Shown here: one piece after another, positions 51,843 to 58,916 of the stretch | Position numbering within the stretch: the first letter of the stretch is position 1 | Layout: every line of letters starts with the position of its first letter | Source of the DNA: Kitasatospora sp. CB01950 | GTDB taxonomy: Bacteria > Actinomycetota > Actinomycetes > Streptomycetales > Streptomycetaceae | Direction of reading: 5' to 3' | Length of the DNA: 64,000 bases | NCBI RefSeq assembly: GCF_001905465.1 | Contig: NZ_LISX01000007.1 | Coordinates: forward strand, 258,891-322,890 | Notes under the pieces: model-generated | Told to the model about the DNA's origin: nothing | The model's input: the letters and a program-made list of their open reading frames with translations, nothing else | The model's database searches: none | Translations under genes and position numbers: made by a program

Positions 51843-52748
51843 TCACCACAGGAAGGCCGCGATCCGGGCGTGCAGGCCGGTCGCGTCCAGGCCGTACGCC
51901 GCCAGGTGTTCGGGCATCGACCCGTAGTGTCGGTGCTCGGCCACCGGCACGCCCAACCCGAGGACGCGGTGCGGCAGTTGCTCCAGTGCGCGGTGCACCT
52001 CGCGTTCCGAGGTACCGGCCAGGTACGGCTCGACGACCACCACGTCGGCCCGGCCGCCGACCGCCGCCCGCAGGCCCGCCGCGTCGAACGGCCGCACGGT
52101 GGTCGCGTACATCACCGTCACGTCCAGCGTCTCGGTGGCCTCCAGCACCGCGTCCAGCATCGGGCCGACCGCCAGCACCACGCCGCCGGCGCCCTCGCGG
52201 ACGGTCAGGAACCGGCCGGGTGCGATCGGCCGGGCCTCGCGGTTCTGCTGGGCGGACAGCCGCACGTACTGCAGGCTGTCGCCGGCCGCGACGGCGTGGC
52301 GCAGCAGCAGGTCGGCCTCGGCGGGGTGGCCGGGGACGTGCACGTTCCAGTCGGGCAGGGTGTCCAGCAGGGCGACGTCGCCGGGCGCCATGTGGGTGCG
52401 TCCGCCGGCCGGCCAGTCGTACGATCCGGCCGCGCTGACCAGGACCGCGCCCACGCCCTGGTGGTTCAGGTCGAGCTTCACCTGTTCGAAGGGCCGCTCG
52501 ATCAGGAAGCTGGCGAAGGTGTGCGCGATCGGCCGCATCCCGGTCAGCGCCAGGCCGCCGGTGACGCCGATCAGCAGCTGCTCGCGGATGCCGACGTTCA
52601 CCACCCGGTCGGGGTGGGCGGCGGCCGCGTCGGGGAACTGGGCGGCGCCGATGTCGGCGAGCACCAGGGCGGTGCGCGGGTCCCGGTCGAGCAGTTCGGC
52701 GGTGGTCAGCGCGAACTGGTCGCGCATCGTGAACTCCTGGGTGGTCAT
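51843..52748 (-). CDS. Transketolase, C-terminal subunit
   Basis: 301 aa. It carries the transketolase pyrimidine-binding domain (TALVLADIGAAQFPDAAAAHPDRVVNVGIREQLLIGVTGGLALTG, including the catalytic-type Glu in GIREQ) and the C-terminal domain (VVVVEPYLAGTSEREVHRAL). It must pair with the N-terminal subunit encoded just upstream to bind thiamine diphosphate. Split transketolases are common as secondary copies in actinobacteria and may act on sugars other than those of the main pentose phosphate pathway. Spacer to the N-terminal subunit gene is 96 bp and holds a minisatellite. Confidence 0.88.
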   Translation of the reverse strand: MTTQEFTMRDQFALTTAELLDRDPRTALVLADIGAAQFPDAAAAHPDRVVNVGIREQLLIGVTGGLALTGMRPIAHTFASFLIERPFEQVKLDLNHQGVGAVLVSAAGSYDWPAGGRTHMAPGDVALLDTLPDWNVHVPGHPAEADLLLRHAVAAGDSLQYVRLSAQQNREARPIAPGRFLTVREGAGGVVLAVGPMLDAVLEATETLDVTVMYATTVRPFDAAGLRAAVGGRADVVVVEPYLAGTSEREVHRALEQLPHRVLGLGVPVAEHRHYGSMPEHLAAYGLDATGLHARIAAFLW

Positions 52749-52771
52749 GGCGTGCTGTCTCCGCTCCGGCC

Positions 52772-52845
52772 CGGTCTCGGGCTGTCGGTTCTCGGGCTGA
52801 CGGTTGTCGGGCTGACGGTTCTCGGGCTGACGGTTCTTGGCCTGT
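52772..52845. repeat. 15-bp minisatellite between transketolase subunit genes
   Basis: Unit CGGTTCTCGGGCTGA at 52786, 52801 (one change) and 52816, with degenerate copies at 52772 and 52831. The last copy reaches the stop codon of the N-terminal subunit gene. Unit length is a multiple of three but it lies outside both genes. Confidence 0.85.
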
Positions 52846-53561
52846 CAGTCCTTGGGTTCGACGCGGGCGACCACCACGTGCGGGCGGCCGGGGTGCGGGG
52901 CGGTGAACGCCCGGTACAGCTCCTCGTGGTCGCGGCCGTCCACGGTGGCCGCGGACCAGCCCTCGCCCGCGAACCGGGCCGCGATGCCGCCGTTCCAGCC
53001 GTGCGTGGCGGAAGAGTTGTCGATCACCACGACGTGCAGCCGCTCCAGGCCGTACGCGCCGGCGAACGCCACCGCCTCGTGGTTGCTGCCCTCGTCGAAC
53101 TCGGCGTCCCCGACCAGCACCCACACCGCCGGGGCGTCCAGGCCCTGCGCCCGCAGACCCAGCGCCGTCCCGACGGCCAGCGGCAGCCCGTGCCCGAGCG
53201 AGCCGGAGCCGATCTCCGCGCCGGGCACCAGCAGCCGGTCCGGGTGGTGGCCGAGCGGCGAGTCGTACGACCCGAAGCTGGACAGCAGCTCCACCGGGAA
53301 GAAGCCCTTGGCGGCCAGCACCGCGTAGTACGCCATCGGGCCGTGGCCCTTGGACAGCAGGAAGCGGTCCCGGTCGGCCGCGTCCACGGTGGCCGGGCCG
53401 ACCTTCAGGACCCGGTCGTAGAGCACCCAGAGCGCGTCCAGGGTGGAGGTCGCGGCCGGGGAGTGCTTCTCGTCGCCGGTCATCACCGACATCAGGTGCG
53501 GCAGGTCGGCCCAGCCCGGGCCGGCGGGGCGGCCGGGAGTGTGCGCTGTTTCGCTCGTCAT
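52845..53561 (-). CDS. Transketolase, N-terminal subunit
   Basis: 238 aa from ATG 53559-53561. Thiamine diphosphate motifs: SKGHGPMAYYAVLAAKGFF, GSLGHGLPLAVGTALG, and the metal-binding GDAEFDEGSNHEAVAF ending in IDNSSATHG. Together with the downstream subunit it makes a full transketolase. The promoter contains a SoxR-box-like operator in a 19-bp spacer, and the predicted transcription start coincides with the ATG, so the mRNA may be leaderless. Confidence 0.88.
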   Translation of the reverse strand: MTSETAHTPGRPAGPGWADLPHLMSVMTGDEKHSPAATSTLDALWVLYDRVLKVGPATVDAADRDRFLLSKGHGPMAYYAVLAAKGFFPVELLSSFGSYDSPLGHHPDRLLVPGAEIGSGSLGHGLPLAVGTALGLRAQGLDAPAVWVLVGDAEFDEGSNHEAVAFAGAYGLERLHVVVIDNSSATHGWNGGIAARFAGEGWSAATVDGRDHEELYRAFTAPHPGRPHVVVARVEPKD

Positions 53562-53568
53562 GCCACCG

Positions 53569-53599
53569 AGCATCCAACTTCAAGCCCGCTTCAGGTCAA
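53569..53599 (-). promoter_or_regulatory. SoxR-box-like promoter of the transketolase genes
   Basis: On the minus strand TTGACC (53599-53594) is followed after 19 bp by GATGCT (53574-53569). The spacer holds CCTGAAG-CGGG-CTTGAAG (53595-53578), matching the 7-4-7 E. coli soxS operator CCTCAAG-TTAA-CTTGAGG at 12 of 14 arm positions. A long 19-bp spacer is the hallmark of MerR-family activated promoters. soxR is the divergent neighbour. Confidence 0.6.
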
Positions 53600-53626
53600 G
53601 GGCGCGCGCCGGTAGTGTTCCGGGGC

Positions 53627-54124
53627 ATGACGCCCTCCCGGCACGACCGCCTCACCATCGGCCAACTCGCCGAGCGCAGCGGCCTCGCCACCTCCGCGCT
53701 GCGCTACTACGAGAGCCTCGGCCTGATCCACTCCGAGCGCACCACCGGCAATCAGCGCCGCTACCCGCGCGCCGCGCTGCGCCGGATCGCCTTCGTCCGG
53801 GCCGCCCAGCAGGTCGGCCTCTCCCTGGAGGAGGTCCGCACCGCGCTCGCCCGACTGCCCGAGGACCGTGCGCCCACGCCCCGCGACTGGCACTCCGTGG
53901 CCAGCACCTGGCAGCACCGCATCGACCGGCAGATCGCCGAACTCCAAATGATGAAAGCCAAGTTGACGGGCTGCATCGGCTGCGGCTGCCTCTCCATGAG
54001 CCGCTGCGCGCTGTACAACGCCGGCGACCGCGCCGCCGCGGCCGGGCCCGGCGCCCGCTACCTGCTCACCCGCGACCCGGACGACGGGCCGGAGCCGGTG
54101 GTCGGACCCGAGCGCCGACTCTGA
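53627..54124 (+). CDS. soxR: Redox-sensing MerR-family regulator SoxR
   Basis: 165 aa from ATG 53627 (GTG 53615 is the alternative). The MerR DNA-binding domain is LTIGQLAERSGLATSALRYYESLGLIHSERTTGNQRRYP, followed by a dimerisation helix and the 2Fe-2S site CIGCGCLSMSRC (C-x2-C-x-C-x5-C). In streptomycetes SoxR responds to redox-active secondary metabolites rather than to superoxide alone. It is divergent from the split transketolase, with an operator candidate between them. Confidence 0.93.
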   Translation: MTPSRHDRLTIGQLAERSGLATSALRYYESLGLIHSERTTGNQRRYPRAALRRIAFVRAAQQVGLSLEEVRTALARLPEDRAPTPRDWHSVASTWQHRIDRQIAELQMMKAKLTGCIGCGCLSMSRCALYNAGDRAAAAGPGARYLLTRDPDDGPEPVVGPERRL

Positions 54125-54254
54125 CGACGGCCCGGCTGTCGGACCCGGGCGCTAGCCTGGCCGCCGGGGACCGGTTTCGGCCATCCGTCGTCGAACCGGT
54201 TTCCCGGCCGTCTATGCTGCCCCGAAAGCGTGTTCCATCAACGGGGGGCCGGAT

Positions 54255-55109
54255 ATGACCGATCATCAGGAGATCTCGCTCGACTGGATGTCCGGCGCCC
54301 AGAGTCCGCCGCCGTCCGCCGAGCTGCGCCCCGAGGTCCCGCACCCGGCCCGGATGTACGACTACTACCTGGGCGGCAAGGACAACTTCCCCGCCGACCG
54401 GGCCGCCGCCGAGAAGGTGCTCGCGCTCAGCCCGCTGGTGCGGATCAGCGCGCTCGCCAACCGCGCCTTCCTGCAGCGCGCGGTGCGCACCCTCGCCGCC
54501 GAGGAGGGCGTCCGCCAGTTCCTCGACATCGGCACCGGCATCCCCTCCGCGGGCAACACCCACGAGATCGCCCAGTCCGTCGACCCCGCCGCCCGGATCG
54601 CCTACCTGGACAACGACCCGATCGTGCTGGTCCACGGCCGGGCCCTGCTGGCCGGCGCGCAGCAGGGCAGCGTCAGCGTCCTGCAGGCCGACCTGCGCGA
54701 CCCGAAGGCGATCCTCACCGACCCCGCCGTCCGCGACCTGCTCGACCTCGACCGGCCGGTCGCCCTGATGCTGTTCGCGATCCTGCACTTCATCGACGAC
54801 GCGGACGACCCGTACGCCGTCGTCCGCACCCTGGTCGACGCCCTGCCCTCCGGCAGCTTCCTGGCGCTCTCGCACGGCACCGCGGACTTCATCGACGACG
54901 CGGAGCACGCCTCGAAGGGCCCCGCCGTGTACCGCTCCGCGACCGCCCAGCTCACCATGCGCTCCCACGCGCAGGTGCTGCGCTTCTTCGACGGCCTGGA
55001 ACTGCTCGAACCCGGTCTGGTCACCGCCCCGCAGTGGCGTCCCGACCAGGCCCCGCAGGACACCGACGACCAGGTCGCCATCTGGGCCGGCGTCGCCCGC
55101 AAGCCCTGA
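54255..55109 (+). CDS. SAM-dependent methyltransferase, SAV_2177 family (DUF574)
   Basis: 284 aa from ATG 54255 after a GGGGGG site. The family signature PARMYDYYLGGKDNFPADRAAAEKVL and the SAM-binding FLDIGTGIPSAGNTHEIAQ with YLDNDPIVLVHGRALL are clear. These proteins are greatly expanded in streptomycetes; their substrates are largely unknown. A 130-bp spacer separates it from soxR on the same strand. Confidence 0.9.
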   Translation: MTDHQEISLDWMSGAQSPPPSAELRPEVPHPARMYDYYLGGKDNFPADRAAAEKVLALSPLVRISALANRAFLQRAVRTLAAEEGVRQFLDIGTGIPSAGNTHEIAQSVDPAARIAYLDNDPIVLVHGRALLAGAQQGSVSVLQADLRDPKAILTDPAVRDLLDLDRPVALMLFAILHFIDDADDPYAVVRTLVDALPSGSFLALSHGTADFIDDAEHASKGPAVYRSATAQLTMRSHAQVLRFFDGLELLEPGLVTAPQWRPDQAPQDTDDQVAIWAGVARKP

Positions 55110-55177
55110 CACCGCGTCACCGGCCGTCCGGCGGCAGTGCGATCATTCTTGCCTCCCCCACCTCCGGAGGCTGTCCC

Positions 55178-56008
55178 GTGACCGCACTGCCGCCGCCCCT
55201 GGTCGACCCCTCCTGGCTCGCCGACGGCCTCGCCGACCCCGACCTGGTGGTCCTGGACGCGAGCCTCGGCGCGCACCGCCACGCCGCGCTCCGCATCCCC
55301 GGCGCCCGCCCGTTCGACATCGACGGCCCGCTCTCCGACCCGGCCTCCGAACTGCCGCACACCATGCCCCCGGCCGCCGACTTCCAGCGCGAACTGCGCG
55401 CCCTCGGCGTCAACGACCGCTCCACCCTCGTCCTCTACGACGGCGCCGGGACCTACTCCAGCCCGCGCGCCTGGTGGATGCTGCGCGCCATGGGCTTCGA
55501 CCGCGCTGCCGTCCTGAACGGCGGACTGCCCGCCTGGCAGGCCGCCGGCCACCCCGTCACCTCCGAGCAACTCCCGTACTCCCCCGGCGACTTCACCGCC
55601 CGCCCGCGCCCCGGCCTGCTGATCGACCGGGACGCCGTGGCCGCCGCCCTCGCCGACCCCGGCACCACCGTCCTGGACGCCCGCTCCCGCGAGCGCTTCA
55701 CCGGCGACGCCCCCGAACCCCGCCCGCACCTGCGCCGCGGCCACCTCCCCGGCTCCGCCAACCTCCCCTTCACCTAACTCCTCACCCCCGACGGCCGCTA
55801 CCTCCCCCTCCCCGACCTGCACGCCCGCCTCGCCGCCGCCACCGCCCACCGCCCCCGCCTCGTCACCACCTGCGGCTCCGGCGTCACCGCCTGCATCCTC
55901 GCCTTCGCCGCCCACCTCACCACCCACCCCACCCCCACCGTCTACGACGGCTCCTGGTCCGACTGGGGCCGCCCGGAAACCACCCTCCCGACGGCCACGG
56001 GGGACTGA
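55178..56008 (+). pseudogene. Tandem-rhodanese sulfurtransferase, interrupted by an in-frame TAA
   Basis: From GTG 55178 (GGAGG 7 nt upstream) the frame reads a rhodanese pair: first domain VVLDASLGAHRHAALRIPGARPFD, second VLDARSRERFTG ... RGHLPGSANLPFT. TAA at 55775-55777 stops it after 199 residues. The same frame then continues without a break to TGA 56006-56008 as LLTPDGRYLPLPDLHARL ... VTTCGSGVTACILAFAAHL, which holds the catalytic Cys loop CGSGVTA. The stop therefore removes the active site of an otherwise intact 3-mercaptopyruvate/thiosulfate sulfurtransferase. A recent nonsense mutation, a sequencing error or read-through would each explain it. Confidence 0.8.
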
Positions 56009-56510
56009 CCGACCGGCACCTCGCGCACACCTCGTCCACGTCGGCCAGTTCGGGCACCAGGCAGGCGAGTTCGTCCGCGATCCGGGTCAGGTCGGCGTGC
56101 GAGGTGCGCAGGTCCAGCCGCCGGTACTGGCAGTGGGCGAGGGCGGCGAGCGGCTCGGGGAGGCGTTCGGGGCGCAGCCTCGGGGTGGCGCCGACCAGCA
56201 CCGGGACGACCAGCGCGCCCGCCGCGAACGCCTCGGCGATCTCGCGGCACGGCCAGTCCTCCGGGTCCTCCACCGCGGCACGCCCGTCCCGGCCCCGGAC
56301 GTCGAACCAGCGCGGCCCGATCACCGCGAGCAGCACCGGGCAGGACCGCACCGCGGCGATCAGCTCCTGCGGGTAGCAGCGGCCGGGCGCGATGGACTTG
56401 CAGGCCCGGAACACCCGCTCGCTGCCGAACCGGTGCGACAGCCCGTGGTCGAGCAGCGCGGCGACCGCTTCCTCGTCGCCCGTGCGGTAGTTGACGAAGA
56501 CAAGGGACAT
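55917..56510 (-). CDS. TIR-domain protein
   Basis: 197 aa from ATG 56508-56510. The N-terminal 140 residues are a TIR fold: LVFVNYRTGDEEAVAALLDHGLS, FRACKSIAPGRCYPQELIAAVRSCPVLLAVIGPRWF, and DWPCREIAEAFAAGALVVPVLV. E90 in the DWPCREI segment sits where NAD-cleaving TIR proteins such as SARM1 have the catalytic Glu (DWVHKEI). It could be an NADase in defence or an adaptor. The last 35 residues are basic and Trp/Gly-rich and overlap, in antisense, the 3' end of the broken sulfurtransferase by 92 bp. It is 57 bp downstream of coaE. Confidence 0.75.
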   Translation of the reverse strand: MSLVFVNYRTGDEEAVAALLDHGLSHRFGSERVFRACKSIAPGRCYPQELIAAVRSCPVLLAVIGPRWFDVRGRDGRAAVEDPEDWPCREIAEAFAAGALVVPVLVGATPRLRPERLPEPLAALAHCQYRRLDLRTSHADLTRIADELACLVPELADVDEVCARCRSVSPPWPSGGWFPGGPSRTRSRRRRWGWGGW

Positions 56511-56567
56511 GCCCCCATCCTCTTCGGCGCCGTCCCACCCGTCGAGAAGGGCGACGCCGGCGACCGG

Positions 56568-57164
56568 TCAGGCGCGGCGCAGTTCCAGTTGGTGCCAGAG
56601 GTCGTGGACGCGGGTGGTGAGTCGGTCGAGGGTGCCGCTGTTGTCGAGGACCAGGTCGGCGACGGCGAGGCGGGCCTCGCGGGTGGCCTGGGCGGACATG
56701 CGGGCGCGGGCCTCGTCCTCGGGCATGCCGCGGAGGGCGGTGAGGCGGCGGAGGCGTTCGGCGTCGGGGACGTCGATGACGACGACCAGGTCGTAGAGGG
56801 GGGCGAGGCCGTTCTCGGCGAGGAGGGGGACGTCGTGGACGACGATCGCGTCGGGGCCGGCGGCGGCCTCCAGTTCGGCGGATCGGGCCCGGACCAGGGG
56901 GTGGACGATCGCGTTGAGGGCCGCGAGGCGGGCCGGGTCGGTGAAGACGATCCGGCCGAGGGCGGGGCGGTCGAGGGCGCCGTCGGGCAGCAGCACCTCG
57001 GGGCCGAACTCGGCGACCACCGCGGCCAGTCCGGGTGTACCGGGGGCGACCACCTCGCGGGCGATCAGGTCCGAGTCGATGATCACCGCGCCCAGCGCGG
57101 CGAGTTGGCGGGAGACCTCGCTCTTGCCCGCGCCGATTCCGCCCGTCAGTCCGATCCTCAGCAT
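56568..57164 (-). CDS. coaE: Dephospho-CoA kinase
   Basis: 198 aa from ATG 57162-57164. P-loop GLTGGIGAGKSEVSRQL, substrate region DSDLIAREVV, HPLVR, VHDVPLLAENGLAPLYDLVVVIDV and the lid RMSAQATREARLAVADLVLDNSG are intact. It catalyses the last step of coenzyme A synthesis. coaE is commonly near rpsA in actinobacteria, as here. The N-terminus is short, with only a weak ribosome site. Confidence 0.94.
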   Translation of the reverse strand: MLRIGLTGGIGAGKSEVSRQLAALGAVIIDSDLIAREVVAPGTPGLAAVVAEFGPEVLLPDGALDRPALGRIVFTDPARLAALNAIVHPLVRARSAELEAAAGPDAIVVHDVPLLAENGLAPLYDLVVVIDVPDAERLRRLTALRGMPEDEARARMSAQATREARLAVADLVLDNSGTLDRLTTRVHDLWHQLELRRA

Positions 57165-57375
57165 GCGAGTCAGGTTACCGGTCCGTACCGGGGCGCTCGG
57201 AGGGGCCCGCCCGGAGCGAACGCCGGACGGCCGCAAGGGTAACTTCGCGGGAATTCCGGGGAGGCCCGCCCAAGGGGCGTCCGGGACGAGTTGTCCGTAC
57301 AGCTCTGCGAGGCCAATTCCCCGGTTAGGGTGCCGACGAACACCTGCCCCACCCTCGAACGATCGGAGCACACCC

Positions 57376-58254
57376 GTGTCCAGCAACTGGCCCGCCGGCC
57401 CGCGCCGGGTCCTGGTCGTCGGCATCGACGGCGTCCGTCTCGACCTGCTGCCCGAGCTGCGCACCCCGCACCTGGACGCGGTCGCCGCCGCCGGTTTCCT
57501 CGGCCGCGTCGAGGTCGACGACGCCACGCCGACGATGTCCGGCCCGTGCTGGGCGACCATCGCCACCGGCGTCGGCGTCGCCAAGCACGGCGTGCTCGGC
57601 AACCACTTCGGCGGCCACCGCCTCGACGTGTTCCCGGACTTCACCACCCGCCTCGCCAAGACGCACCGCCGCCGCACCTTCGCGGTCGGCGGCTGGGAGC
57701 CGCTGTTCCTGGCCCGCGACGGCGGCCCGCTGTTCAACGCGCCCGGCCGGCTCTCGTACATCGCGCCGCTGGAGGACACCCCGGAGGCGTGGGAGGTCTG
57801 CGACGAGCGGGTCACCGCCGAGGCCGAGTACGTGCTCGCCCGGTCCGACGACGACCCGCAGGCGTCCTTCGTCTACCTCGGCGCGGTGGACGAGACCGCG
57901 CACTTCCGCGGCTGCGGCGAGGACTACCGCCGCTCGATCGAGGCCGCCGACGTCCGCCTCGGCCGCCTGCTGGCCGCCCTGCGCGAGCGGCCCACGTACG
58001 CCGCCGAGGAGTGGACCGTCGTCGTCGTCACCGACCACGGGCACGTCGACGCGGGCGGCCACGGCGGCCGCAGCGAACTCGAACGCACCGCGTGGATCGC
58101 CGCGTTCGGCCCCGGCATCACCCCGGGCGCGCCGGTCGGCCCGCTGCACCACACCGACGTCGCGGCGCAGGTGTACGCGGCGCTGGAGATCGCCCCCGAC
58201 CCGCACTGGACGCTCGACGGCCGCCCGTTCACGGCCGCCGCGACGGTGCACTGA
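57376..58254 (+). CDS. Alkaline-phosphatase-superfamily phosphodiesterase/nucleotide pyrophosphatase-like protein
   Basis: 292 aa from GTG 57376 with GGAG upstream. Metal and catalytic motifs: VVGIDGVRLDLL (Asp), TPTMSGPCWATIATG (nucleophile region), GAVDETAHFRG (Asp, His), VVVTDHGHVDAGGHGG (Asp-His) and LHHTDVA (His). This pattern is that of the type I phosphodiesterase/NPP group. The short 292-aa size lacks extra domains and there is no signal peptide, so it is probably cytoplasmic. Substrate unknown. It is divergent from coaE. Confidence 0.85.
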   Translation: MSSNWPAGPRRVLVVGIDGVRLDLLPELRTPHLDAVAAAGFLGRVEVDDATPTMSGPCWATIATGVGVAKHGVLGNHFGGHRLDVFPDFTTRLAKTHRRRTFAVGGWEPLFLARDGGPLFNAPGRLSYIAPLEDTPEAWEVCDERVTAEAEYVLARSDDDPQASFVYLGAVDETAHFRGCGEDYRRSIEAADVRLGRLLAALRERPTYAAEEWTVVVVTDHGHVDAGGHGGRSELERTAWIAAFGPGITPGAPVGPLHHTDVAAQVYAALEIAPDPHWTLDGRPFTAAATVH

Positions 58255-58261
58255 CCGGACG

Positions 58262-58906
58262 TCAGGACAGGTCGACGGACTCGCCGGCGCCCAGCATCCG
58301 GTACTCCACGCCGCCGGTGCCGGGCCCCTGCGGGCCGAGCAGCCGCCCGTGCACGGCCTGCCCGGCCTCGCTGAGGGTCGCCTCGTGGATGCCCACCGCC
58401 TGCCGGGGCCGGGCGTCGCGCAGGTAGTCGACCAGTTCGCCGACCTTCACCCAGGGCGCGCCGATCGGCAGCAGCAGCGTGTCGACGGTGTCCGGCGCGA
58501 CGGTCAGCGCGTCGCCCGGGTGGAAGACCCGGCCGCCGAGCAGGAAGCCGATGTTCGGAATCCGCTCGATGTCCGGGTGGATCTCCGCGTGCCACTCGCC
58601 GTGCACCGTCACCGGCAGCCCGTCCAGCTCGAACGCGTCGCCGTCGCCGACCACCGTCACCCGCGTGCCGATGCCCTCCAGCTGCCGGGCCACCGAGCGG
58701 TTGGTCCAGACCCGCAGCCCCGGGTTGGCCTCGACGGCGGCCCGCACCTGCTCCTCGGTGAAATGGTCGGCGTGCTCGTGCGTGATCAGCAGCGCGCTCA
58801 CCCCGCGCACCACGTCCGGGCCGGTGAACATGCCGGGATCGATCAGCACCGCCCCCTCCGCGTGCTCGATGCGGACGCAGGCATGGCCGTACTTCGTCAG
58901 TCGCAT
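58262..58906 (-). CDS. MBL-fold metallo-hydrolase (UlaG-like)
   Basis: 214 aa from ATG 58904-58906. The metal motif THEHADH and later GEWHAEIH, HPGDAL and GIHEATLSE give a complete beta-lactamase-fold site. The opening MRLTKYGHACVRIEHAEGAVLIDPGMF is typical of the UlaG-like group of lactonase or phosphodiesterase-type hydrolases. It begins 10 bp after the MMPL stop codon, so the two are likely one transcript. Confidence 0.88.
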   Translation of the reverse strand: MRLTKYGHACVRIEHAEGAVLIDPGMFTGPDVVRGVSALLITHEHADHFTEEQVRAAVEANPGLRVWTNRSVARQLEGIGTRVTVVGDGDAFELDGLPVTVHGEWHAEIHPDIERIPNIGFLLGGRVFHPGDALTVAPDTVDTLLLPIGAPWVKVGELVDYLRDARPRQAVGIHEATLSEAGQAVHGRLLGPQGPGTGGVEYRMLGAGESVDLS

Positions 58907-58916
58907 ACCGCCCAGA

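Noticed and set aside
51616..53583. 655-codon minus-strand frame spanning both transketolase genes
   Set aside because: It is in the wrong register for the transketolase motifs and reads through the minisatellite; the two separate genes explain the region.
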